Positions 1 through 12,600 of a DNA stretch of 64,000 bases are shown one piece after another. Position 1 is the first letter of the stretch. Each line of letters starts with the position of its first letter. The DNA lies in contig JAWUZG010000084.1 of the NCBI GenBank assembly GCA_036785705.1, positions 12,661,501 to 12,725,500 on the forward strand, written 5' to 3'. Position numbers and translations under genes: made by a program. The stretch is from Acanthornis magna (taxonomy: Eukaryota > Chordata > Aves > Passeriformes > Acanthizidae). The notes beneath the pieces are model-generated. The model searched no databases, had not been told where the DNA came from, and worked only from the letters and a program-made list of their open reading frames with translations.

Positions 1-447
1 AACATCACACACAGCAACTACATTCCATTCAGTTAATTGTCTAGCATGACAATATTTGGTGTCTAGTCTGTGTCTGGAAATCAGGCAATATGAACTATAT
101 AGGAATCAACAGAGCCTTGATATCTGGGGGTTTTTTTGTATATATGTTAGGGTCCTGACCACTTCTGATGGTGGGACACAGCCAGAGGTGGCTCCATAGT
201 CTTTGTTCAGCTTAGGTAGCTCTGCCCACATATAATCATTTAGGTGTTTCATGTGAACAGAAGAATCAACTTATTCTTCCAGTGGGAGTTTCTGGCATAC
301 TTTTAAATCATCTAATTCAGCCACACCTAAAGTCCAGCTGTAGCGATGGATACCAGCATCAGAGGAGAACACCAAATCTTGGCTGCAGGCAGTGCATGAA
401 TGGTGGAATGATGAACGACGAAACACATCTTTTTCAAAGTCTCTCAC
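1..447 (-). other. Intron after ovomucin alpha exon 30, cut by window edge
   Basis: Follows the gtgaga donor at 442-447. The frame of exon 30 stays open to 271, but that part has no homology to the D4 entry, so it is intronic. No D4 exon is recognisable before base 1. Confidence 0.7.
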
Positions 448-689
448 CTTTCTGGGAGGAATGAGTGCAAGACAATCGCTCACAGAAGTCCTTGTAGGAG
501 CAGGAACTTGGTTTGTTACAGGGGGAGCTGGTGTCGGTGGACAGGCTTCAGAATGTGGATCACAGATCTTGAGGGTCTCAGTATGACCAGTTTTACACTC
601 TGCCCAAATTAATTCAATCTGACACGATTTATTGCACACAGAGTAAGCACAACGGCCTGATATATTCATTGGCAGAGAAACATTTTCTC
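448..689 (-). CDS. MUC5B: Ovomucin alpha exon 30: VWC-like half module and pre-D4 linker
   Basis: Encodes [19 protein letters not shown] and [13 protein letters not shown], a Pro/Thr-rich stretch ([19 protein letters not shown]), then [10 protein letters not shown] at a gtgaga donor. The ending matches the C-x-P-P-R-[QK] block that precedes the D4 domain in MUC2 and MUC5AC. The next exon (starting like NESW) is not found in bases 1-447 and should lie outside. Confidence 0.92.
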
Positions 690-3600
690 CTGCAAGGGCA
701 AAAGCCAAGTGTTAGCCGAAGGCCTGATCACAGAGCAGCTGCAAACTCAGCCCTGCATTTAACTATCTGGGTCTATACCCAACAGCTGTGCTCAGGTGAC
801 TGTCTGCAGCTCCTGGAATTCAGGGGCTGAACTGGAGATCAATTCATCCAAATGACAAAGGCTGAGGGAGGGCCACAAGGGCTAATCTGAAATTCTGCTC
901 TTAAGTACATTGGAAGGAATAGAAAATGAGTACAAGAAGAGACAATACTGAATACATCACTGAGTGCATCTGGTCTTCACAAACACCAGGAGGTGGGTGG
1001 ATCAAGAGCTACTAATAGATGAAGAAGAGTCTTTCCTCCCCTGTTTTTGGAATATTACTGTGAGTTACAGGCTCATGTTCACCAATTTGGGATTCAGGGC
1101 TCTGCTGACATCAGCAACTGCTGTAAGTTTCCTTACACCAGAAGAATTCAAACGGGAACAAAATTATTGGATATAGGAGACTTGTAGATCTAAAGGTACA
1201 ACGACGTAATAACTTCTGGTAATGTCTAACTGCAACAGGCAGAATGAGCACTTGCTGAAGCACTTTTATCTATCAGTACATCTTTCCATGTCAATGGTGC
1301 AGAAAAAAAAATTGCATGGTTTCTCACCCATTTGTAGCAATTGGCCATTGTCATTGCAGAAGCAGGGAGTGGCTACCCCTGAGGAGGGAGGTGCAGATGT
1401 TACATATTGCATATGTGGTTCTGCAGGAAATCAAATAAATTAATATTAAAATCCTCTACTACTCTACTTTCAAGCCCTATGACATTTTTATATTTTCTAC
1501 AACCACAAAAAAAAGAAAAATAATTTTTTTTACCCCCACTACATTCTGTACACATCCACACGAAAACCACCCTCTGTATTTACATACACTCTCTCTATTA
1601 CACAGTAAGGTGTTGTAATAGTACACACACACACTCCCACATGTAGTTATTTTTTTTCCTATGTAGAATGCAATAAACACCCTTTCTACTGTCACTTATT
1701 CATTCCAATTTAACGTTTCTAAGTATTTCACCTGACTTTGGAGAGGTGATTTCCAGTGGCACTCCATTTGGATTTTTAATGCTTTCTTTCAAAGGAACTG
1801 TTGGTTTAAATAGAGACAGATCATTTTACTATGCCACCTACAGTTTGCTTTCAATAAACCTTCCTTTTCTAGGTATTATTCCACTGTGCTTATTCCACTT
1901 GTTAACTTTTTCAGTAAATACCAAACACACAGGCTCACCATCAAGTCTTTAGCTCTTCCACTCACAAGTAGAGAAGCTAACTTTCAATTTTGCTTGTTGC
2001 CCTTGTATAATTTGCTACCAGGATAATACATATTATTTTTTAGCCACTTATTTTCATTTGTAGTAATCATGTGGCAAATTTCCCACTTTTCTTTATCTCT
2101 TTTTGCTTCCTTTTTTCTGCTTTTTCACATGCCATTCACTCTGGAAACTCCCTTTTGAACAGGAGTTAACTGCCAGGAAGCTTCATTTTCATATTCCAGT
2201 GACCTGTATGAGACTCACTTATTTCAATGCAAAAAACAGTACAATAAGAACCATAGTGTGCTATAGGTGATAAGGAGGAGAAAAAGAAGACTTAGAAATA
2301 TGAAATATTGAGACTAACAACACCAGAATGTCAAATGCTGAAGCTTATTGTAAAAGTTATAGTGAAAAATCGCTGAATCTTTCTATTCTCTCCTAATGTC
2401 AGTGACAGTAAGGTCAGCAAGAATCTATAAAAATTACATTTTGGTCCTCACCACAAGACCCACAAGCTCTGATCCCTCAGTTTTGAAACTTCAACAGTCT
2501 TAAATTCTGTTCTTATCCTAGACATGCAGTAGGAGTCTTTTCCCACAATGGATAAATCTTATTACCATTACAGACTTCCATACAATCACACCATGCCTCT
2601 TATCAATCTAGTACCTTGTGCTGGTGTAGATGGAGTTCTGCAGGGGGTAAATGTTTTAATGATGTGTCCATTAGGGCCACAGACAGCTTCACCACACTCA
2701 GTCCCATACGTGTGGCTGTACACAGTTTCATTTAAGGTGTAGGTCTTCCCATTGTAGCAGCAAAGGCAAACTAAAGCACCAAAAGAGAAAACGACATGGC
2801 AGCAGAGGACACTTACAATATAAATACAAATGAAAAGCAAACCAAACTCTATATTTACCCTTCTGAAGCTCACAACATCAAACATGAAATACCTGGCTGA
2901 AAAACTTTCTCAGTTTCTACTTGAGAAGCTGCAGGGACAGTCTATCTCATTTATTTAAAAGCTGTTGGATTTTGCTGGTTGCCGCTGTTTCTTGGAGTCA
3001 GCTTGCACAGAGGAATAACTGGTTGGTAAAAGTATCAGAACTGGTACTGCCCTAACTGAGCATGGAACACAGGAGAACTCCCTCTGGGCAGGGAATGTGC
3101 TCAGATTACTGCACCTGAGTGACAAAACCCTGGCTCAGGAGGTGTTGCACAGCTGTTTCCATCCACAAATGAGGAGCATGCAGTGGTACACAATTTTATT
3201 TGAATATATGAGATGCTTTCCAGATTTTGGAGACTGTACATTTAAGAACCAAAGGAAGTGTATCTATTACTGTAACAAACCCAGTAAAACTGAAAATGTG
3301 TTTTCTATTGGGTCACCCTGCGTTTTGGGATGCGATTTCTCCCAGATACTGTACCTTAACCAAGTGTGTCCTTTAGGCACATAAACATGTATCTAATAAG
3401 CTAGCTGTCTTCATTTATTTTATGGAATTAATGGTCAGGAAACAGCACTTCCACAAAATTTGCCCTGTTCTAAAAGTACTCAGTAAAAGAGGTACCAGGA
3501 ATGGCCTGCTACACACTACTATCTATCTGTCTTTACTACCAAGAAAGTGGAAAAGTGGTATTTACCTGGGTAAGATGAATCCTTCGTGTCACACCTCTCT

Positions 3601-6600
3601 CCTTCCTCCCTATGATTTTCCTTTAGATAGTTGTTGAGGTCAAAGGCTGCATTTTGCTTATCAAACTATATTTATGCTGCTGTGCATGTACTTGTTAAAC
3701 CACCTATCTGGACTCCTCTTAACAATGTGTTTGCAGTAACATCTGATGTTGAGCTGTGTCCTGTAATTACTCAATGCATGGTGAGGGTGGTGAAAAGTTA
3801 CCTTTGGAGTCTTCAGTACATAGCTTCTCTTCGGGATCGCTGAAGAGAAAGAGTAAAAAAGAATTGTGTTACTGAAGTGAATTAGTATATGGAATAACAA
3901 TATCTGCAACTGTACCTACTTTTACAAAAAAGCCTACTCCTAGAGGATTTCATGGTCATTGCCACTGCCTATAAACATTAACAAAACATCTCCTAGTTTG
4001 TCCTTTCCAGCCCTATTCTACCTTTCTCACCATCAACTGACCTACCATGAAGTGCAGTTGGGGAGGGAGACACACTCCCTGCTCTCCTCATCAAAATATG
4101 GCTTGTCAGGACTACACTCTGGGTAACAGCCTGAAACATTAAACAAAGCATTCTTAGCCTGGATTACACAGATACAGGAAAATGCATAAATACCTCTACC
4201 AAATATAGATTTGATCCCCAAATGAATGTGATTCCAGTATGAATGTGCTTTTTCCTACCAATTACTTTTGCAAGTCCTCTTTTTACCTCTCTCCCCGAAG
4301 TTTTAATTTACTCCATTTGCCAACAGATAATTATTCTTTGCAAATTTATATTGACTGGTGTTTTATCTCTCCATATATTTACAGGCAACAGGCAAATGAT
4401 GCTATGAATGGCACCATCACATGGGCAATTAGCAAGGCATGATCAATGAACTTCTGGGACAGATGGGATAACCTTTCAGTCATCTTGATGCTTTTAAAAA
4501 CAGACTAGCATAAACTCCCATAAACTGCATTAAAGCCGAGGAAGAATTACCTTCTAAACTGTACAGCAAATTCCCACATTTTCCTAGTGGATTCCGGCAG
4601 GTCCTTAGACAAGGGGCTCCACAGGGTTTATAGAACCACTCATGTTTGTCAGGTGGATTGTAATAATCACAGAATACAGCTGGAACAGAAGAATAAAAAA
4701 CATTTAGGTCTACGACCCTGGGCAGGGGCTATTTTAAAATCTTGCTTAAAAGATTTTAATAAGATAAACATGAAAAAAAGAGCTTGTTTAGTCACATGTG
4801 CATAGCAATGCAAGTGTTCTTCTCTTCTTTGTTCCCTGTGTGCCTGAGCACAAGGAGCACTGCTTTCTGTGTACATTTTCAGTGCAGCACTTACGGCAAA
4901 TGGCAGGGGTTCTCCAGTTGATACAGACACCAGCTCTGCTGCAGCTTCTGGAGTAAGCAGCGACTGAGGTGCAAAAGCACTCACAGTCCCCCACACTGTC
5001 ACAGCCACAGAAGTCAGATACACAGGATTCATAATATGGAATTGGGTTCACCTGTCAAAACACCAACAGCTCTGTCACCACAGCTGTATCTGCTGCACTG
5101 TGTTTTAATGAGGGAAAGGGCTCTGAATTTCTGCTATGCACTGGCACCTTGTGACAGACTGGGATTGTCATGAAGGAGTCATGACATTTTACAACAGGTA
5201 GTTTTCTATTTTCACCTGCTTGGTAGAACTAGACTCTAAATTTTTCCATTCTCTTATGTGTAATGCTGCCACTTACACTCAAAATGTCTTCCCAGTGTGA
5301 TTTCTGCAGGAGTGAACTGCCTTGTTTTGGCTTAGCACAACTACATAGTGTGTGCACTCTTCAACTGAGAGACAGTGATGGAGTACGAAATGAAATCCTA
5401 TTTCCACTGAACTTCATGTCTCTTGTGTTTTAACCATTGCCAACATAAATCAACCAAGGAAATTAAGCCAAGTTTGTCTTTAAAACCTTTTATTAAAGTG
5501 CACTGAAGCTTTTTATAGACATTCTATTTAAGAAGAGTAGCCTTGTTCCTGTTAAAATTAATTCAATATGTGACTAAAATAAACCAAATAATTTGTCTTT
5601 TTAGATATTTTGAATTAACTTCCCATGGATGACCATACAATTAGTCCTAGACTTACTTATCTCTACATTTTACAGATACCTAACTTTCTGTTCCTGGTGG
5701 CCAACTATTATCCTCTTTATCTTCAGTTGTTCAAAACAGGCTGTTTCCTCAATACTGTGCAACAGGAGTTAACTGGCATCGCTGTGAAGTGAGGATTTGA
5801 GAGAGGTAGCCTTGTACTACTGTGTAGTAGCCTTTACTAGTAAAAATAGGCCGCAAATGTGCTGCAAAATAGCAACAAATGTCTAGTGTGAAACTACTGA
5901 GGATGAGAGAGCAGAATTACCTTACTGTGACAGGCTTCAAAGATGTTACTCTTAATGACACTGCAGTGCTTCTGTCCTAGGGCAGACTTGAAAGGCTGAT
6001 CTGCACACAGGTCCGTCATGTTTATATTTGAGCAAGTGCTTGTTATTTTCCAGCTGTTTCCAAACTCCTGGATGCTCATCTCCATGGACTGCCCTCTGGT
6101 TGTGAAGTCATTCCTTGAGCGGCCATCAAAGTCCCCACAAAGACCACAGACTTTTCCCTGTGTAATTTGTGTAGGCACAGAAAATGGTTTGGTTATTTTG
6201 AGTGCAGCCCACTCTTTGACAGAAATAAACTACAGAACCTGTAAAGGCAAAATAGCTGCAAGTTTCTAAACAGACAGCAAAAAATGGCTTAGAAAAAGCT
6301 GGACTTCAAGTGACAAGAACACTCTATTAGTGTGTTACGAATACTGCAAAGTGCCTGGCTTTACTTCTAGCCCCAGATATTCTGGAGTGTTTCATAGTGA
6401 CTGAACAGTGCGATAAAACACAAGATATGGCCTTCTCGTTGCTTCTTCTTGTCCACTAAACCAAACTTTTCTCCAAGCCCTGCTTTTCAAACTGGGACTC
6501 CAGTTCTGGATGCATAACTCTGAGTTTGAAATCATAACTCCCAGTCCACCCCATACTTACCTGGAAAGATGGTGCCACATGAACAACAACAGTAGTCTTT

Positions 6601-9600
6601 TGGTCCCACATGAAGTTCATCCCTTGATTTGTTTCAATTACTATATAACCTCCTCTGAGGTCCACTTTGTAATTTTTCTCAGCTCCTGGATCAGTGGCTA
6701 TCTCCTGAATTCTTCCTTCCAAGAGCCTTATTTCGCTGCTCTACAAAGGAACAGATACATTGCATGGAAGGCAATCAAATAGAAAACTTAGTGCAACAGC
6801 ACTGGCACTCTGCCTCTTGTTCTTTGTCTTATTCTTCTGTCCTCTTCACACTGTATCTTGGCTCACTGTCAGATATGTGAGCCACAGTCACAGATGCACA
6901 GAGATGTGCACATCTGTCACATCTGTCACAGATGCAAACACACACAAATGCACATACATAGAGTGCTGTTGACTCCTGGCATCTTTCCCCTCATCCACAG
7001 AAGGGTTCAATCTCTATTAACATCAAATACCTAAACCTTTCCCAGTTTCCCTGCCTTTGCGCTTGCTGGCTGTTTGACTTCCATAGGTACTCTCTAGCAG
7101 CAACTGAGCAGGAATACAAGAGGATGATACAGTAATTACTGCAAAATCAAGACTACAGCTCCGTGATTATAACCAGTTCTAGACAAACCTCAAAAATCAA
7201 TGTGATCTTTAGGGAACAGATGGAGCGTGACTTTCCACAGGCGTTGTTCTGAATCACAATCCGGAAGGTGCCAGCATCCATGTTATTGGGGCAAAAATCC
7301 TTGGGAAAACAGATAACATTCTATTTGATCTTTTCAGGCAACTAGACCAGTCATAAACATTTTCAGGAGCTCTAAATGAATGACAGCCTGATCTGATTTC
7401 TTTATTCTCTAAAATCCGAGGAATTTTAGAAGAATCTGGTGGAAGATGACCTGGTGGCAGGTTCATACTTTACCAGGATTTTCAAAAAGAAAAACTAAGG
7501 GGAAAAATGAGCTTTTCATAGCAGAAGTCCAAAAAGGTAAAAATATTTTTTCTAAAAATTAGCAAAACCAACTGTAATTTGGGGATGATAAAATGTCTCC
7601 CTGGGTGCTGTCCCATTACATGGGGCTCACACACTAACCTCTGTGTGCTTCTGTCATAACAAAAATAATGTCAATCTTGGATGGCTGAGAGAAAAACTCT
7701 TCAACACCACACCAATTCCTTTTCCTTTAAAATACTAGAATGACATCAGGAAAGGGCTGTCCAGCCGAGGAGTTTGGGATCACACAGTGCCCTCTTGTGT
7801 CACTTCTGAGGGTCAATTTGCTTTACTTTATGTGGAAAATCTCACTGTATCAGCTCTAGGTACAAGAGGAGGGGAGTAGGCTCTGCTTATCAGTGTTGGC
7901 TATTTTGCATGCCAATGCCTTTTAATTACCCAGACTGAAGCCTACAGTGTAAGCTGTGAAAAGCATATGGATGGGAAAGTGAAAATAAATTGATACCTGA
8001 GCTAGGATATAGTCACAGTCTCCCAGGAAATCAAACTTCTCCCCATCAAAACTCATGTAATGTCCATTTCCATACACAGTGCAGGTTCCCTTGCAGGGAT
8101 TGTCCGTGCAGTTCCACTGCCTTTTGTTGCAGGTGCTGGGGAGCAAAATCCAAAGAATCACAATATTTGCATGAAATGCAGACTTTCCTTAACCCCAGAG
8201 AGGGGCAGAATAATTAAAAGGTTTGTTGTTTGCAGTGCCCTCCCAACTGTTCTGAGATCAGGCCCTGAGATGCCATATCCATCAGAAAGTTCATGTTTAC
8301 TACCCAGACACATTAATTCTATTTTTTCCTTCAAATATATTTTAAATAATTGAGTCCTGGCAGCAGACAGTGAGGATTTAGGAGAAAAATTCAAGGTGAA
8401 GAACAGAATATTTCAACCATTTCTGAATATTATTCTGTGAGGGATCATGTTGCAGTTCTATTACAGTGGTGTGAGCAAATATTATCTCTGTCTTCCGTTG
8501 TGCATTAGGTCTGGCTGAGATGGAGAGAACATTTTCCCTCAGCAGCCCCCATAGTGCTGTGCTTTGCATTGGCACCTAGAAAGGTGTTGGTAACACCCCG
8601 GTGTTTTGGCTACTGCTGAGCAGCACTCCCACAGCATCAGTGCTGTCTCTCCAGCATTCTCCCCCTCACCAGTAGGCAGGGGTGGGCAAGGTTTTGGGAG
8701 GGGATAGCTACAGGACAACTGTCCCAAACTGGCCAAAGGGATATTCCAAACCATGTGATGTCTGCTTAGCAATAAAAGCTAAGAGAATGGGGTGGCTGGG
8801 GTGGGGAGGGAGTGGCATTTATTACTATGTTTGTTTTCTGAAGCCCTACTCCTTGGAAAATGGGCTGGACATCACCTGCTGATGGGAAGTAGAGAATAAA
8901 TATTTTGTTTTCCTTTTCTTCTGCACACAGCCTTTGCTTTGGCTTTATTAAATTGTCTTTATCTTGAGCCATAAGTTTTTTCGTCTTATTTTATCCCAAA
9001 CCCTGTCCTGGTGAGAAGGGTAGTGATTGAGCAGCTAGGTGGCCACCTGATGTCCAGTCAGGGTCAACCCAACACACCTTGACAAACCTAACCTCTAGTT
9101 CAGGAGGACTGTAGACAGAAAAGTTTGGTCATTATAACCTTGACACAGAGACTGCATTTTTTTTCCCATGTGTGCCCTGTTCTCATAAGAAAACTAAGCC
9201 CTCACTGCAATAAAACTTCTTTATGACTCTAATAGCAACAGCTGCTTATCAGGCTTTGATTTCACATGTTAAACTTGATTGCTTGTACCAATGGTGGTTA
9301 GACCAAAGTGTTTCTAGCTCTTATTTTCTGTGTATCCTCTTGGAAGAACTAGACAGTCTCATCCTTGCTAAATAATGGATAAGAATTCAAAGCATTTTAC
9401 CCACCATGAGCAGTAATAACAGTGAAATCTATGGCAGAATTATAGCAGAAACTGGAGCACCTAGAGTTTTAATTTATCTTGCAAACTATGCATCTGGAAG
9501 CACTGCAAGTCTCAAGGAAGGACTATTGCAATTCCTCTTTGACTGAATTCAATCATTTTCTGGGGTTCGGCTGTGCCAAACAAACACAGGCTCGATTCCC

Positions 9601-12600
9601 CCTTATTGAATAAGCAAACAAAGACCAAGCAGGGTAAGACTGGTGTTTCTGGAGTTGGTGGGAAAATGGAAAAGGATGGAAATAGTTTGACAGAAGATAG
9701 TGGTACTTGCTCTTCCCAAGTGCAGGCTCACTCAGCATGGTGCAGAGAAATACTTCCCCCTTTATTTTTACTAGCAGCCCAATGGCTCTCATGATGAAGA
9801 GGAAGGCTTCAAAGCACAGCCTGCCTCATCAGTGCACAATGGACTGACAATTTCAACAAACTTTGTTATAAAACAAGACTCCCTGGGATAACGTACCATG
9901 TGTTGCAGTCCACTTTGATGGTTTCTCCAGGTTTATAAAAGTGTCCTCCATGGACACATGGGCATTGATCTTTGGGAATACATCCTCCACTGCCATCCAA
10001 TACCAGTCCATCGGGACACATGCAGCCAGAAACACATTCTGTGACATACTGCACATTTGAAGATACAGGAGAAGACAACTTGTTAGTGCACAGAAAGAAC
10101 AGGAAATCAGCAGAGGTGTGCTAGCTCTGGATATCAAAATTTTGGATTTTTTTAAAAACTCCCTAATTGCAAGCTAGTGTCAATCACGCTACAAATATCA
10201 CAGGTCCACTGCTAACTACAGCTGCTGTGCTATCAGTGAAGCACTTGGTCTGTGACAAGCATAACATGTCCCCATCAGTGCTTGGTAAGGACAATCCTAC
10301 ACGCACAGCCATGTTGTCCTGTGGCCCTGCTGGGAGGTAAATTCCTTACACAGTGCATGTCCTGTGTCTTACAGCTTTTCTGACACTCTGATCCAGTCGC
10401 TCCGGGACCTGCAGAGCTGCAGTTGAAGTAATACATAGGAGCTGGGCAATCTGCAGTAGGAAGGAAACATTTCAGGAAGGTAATTTGGAGAGAAGAATAA
10501 GAATACCATCAGCAATTGCAAAACCAGCCAGAGCATTTCAGAGGGCAGCAGGTGTCTATCATTTAAAGTTTCTAATAGTTTCGTTTCTGCCCAATAACAG
10601 TGCAGGGAGAAGAAGGCAGATAACTTCTAAGCTCAGGGAAATATCCTCATCTGCTAAAGAATCTAGTAAGTCTGGTGACATTTTACAAAGACAAATGTTA
10701 TCAATAACTAACACATTTCAGGGAGAATGAAAAAATGTGCAGAATACTAAAATGTCACAGAAAGTGAGAGATAACACAGAAAAATATTATAAATACTGGC
10801 TGACACCATAATGCCATTATTTAACAAAATCTCACCTTTTACCAAGACAGTTTCTCCAATGCAGTCTAATCTTCCTTGAATGCATTTGCTAAAGAGATTC
10901 CATAAAACAAAACACATCAGCTCTTTACACTTTTCTCCCCCTCTAGAGAGAAAGGCACTGCAAAGCTTCACTAGTCACATGAATAACAAATTCCTATCAA
11001 AATGAATATTTGGTACAGCTATCAGTTTCACAGACATGAATTATCATCCCCAGAAGGAAGATTAAAAGACCCAGCTCTTAAATACTCTTCCTTCATCTGC
11101 CACTGGTTTATTGTGTGTTTTCCTTAAATCACGTTTTTCCTAAGCATCCATTTTCCACTCCATAAGACTAATACTTTCTTAAATAAGAGATCTCTTAAAT
11201 TACCAAATGAATATGTGATTACGAAATAGTCTAGAATCCTCAGTTGGAAGCCAGATAGAGAGAGAACATATAAACATCTAAAGATAATAAAAAAGCCTTC
11301 CCCTGGTAGTTGTTTGCATTGCTGCCCTAAGCTAGTTGAAAATGAGAATCATGACAAAAATGCAAATTAATTATGTTATTTTTAGTACTTCCCCCCAAAT
11401 TTCTTTCTCTCTCTTTAAAAAAAAATAGTTTAAAGACTGAGAGTTGGGTGTTTTTTTCCTGGACCATTTTTATTTTTTAAATAGTCTGAAGGATGGTGTG
11501 GTAGTTTTCATTTTGCTTTTTCATTTCAAAGGCTGAAACTCCTCCACATCTTCTAGAAAACTTGCTCCAACTATTTATGGATATTTTTTACACCACAATG
11601 AACTTTGCAAGAGATGGATTACAAACATTGTTTTTCTTAACATGTTTTCAGTTTCTTGTTTGCTAGCAGGAATATGGGATCTTAACTTTTGCTGTGGCCA
11701 CACTTCCTGCCAGGGGAAGATACAATCTAGGAGAAATTTGCCATTATTCCTAACTGTAAAATGCTGCCATTCATGGATTGAAGCAGACTTCCCCCGTGAG
11801 CCCTGATGTCCCCAGGCACACATTTTGCATCATCAGGGCAACTCACCACATGAGTTTGTCCTCTTGGAAGGAGTTGCCAGGCTGAACAATCTTGCCTTTG
11901 TAGTAGCAGGGACAGTCATCTGGAGCTACACATTCCTCCTCATCGTTAAGGTAGGTGCCTTCAGGGCAAGCACAGCCCTCCATAGGCGGGATCTGGACCT
12001 TACACAGTGGATCAGGTTCATCCAGCGAGCGGCAAGACTGGTTACAGTACTTCACACTATAGTTATAAACCATAGTCTCAGGACACTCCTCAGAGGGATC
12101 TTTGCAAGAGAAATAAAAGGGATGTATGGCCTTCTTTGTGCATATCTCTCATGATTTTAGTATACCTTTCTGTGCACTGGTAGCCATAAACCTGCTTTTA
12201 TCCAACTACCAGACTTTGTCTCCCAGGGTTCTGGGGAAATCTACTTAGATAGCCTAAACTGAACATGACACTGAATACTGAAATACTCAGCAAGCGATAT
12301 ATTTTTGTAATTTCTACAATTTACATTTCCATCTTATGCCAAGAACTGAAAACAATAATTTCTGGCTTGTTCTTGTAGTTAAAATTTTGTTTTCTGACCT
12401 TTACTAATGATTTCTTTGGCTGGGAATAAGAAATGACCATATTTTGTAAGACAAAAATTTTGACGTTAAATGGCAGTGACAAGGAACTCTGCTAATCATT
12501 TGATGCTGCCAAGGAAAGGGTGGTTCAGTTCTCACAGATGTCTTGAGGAAAACTCTTTTTGTCATCCTCTGGGGAAATGAGAAACAACAGTTTCTAAGAT

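Noticed and set aside
271..447. Continuation of the pre-D4 frame of ovomucin alpha to a stop at 271, which could suggest a truncated protein
   Set aside because: A good gtgaga donor sits exactly at the PPRK block, and the sequence after it has no similarity to the D4 entry; intron read-through explains it.
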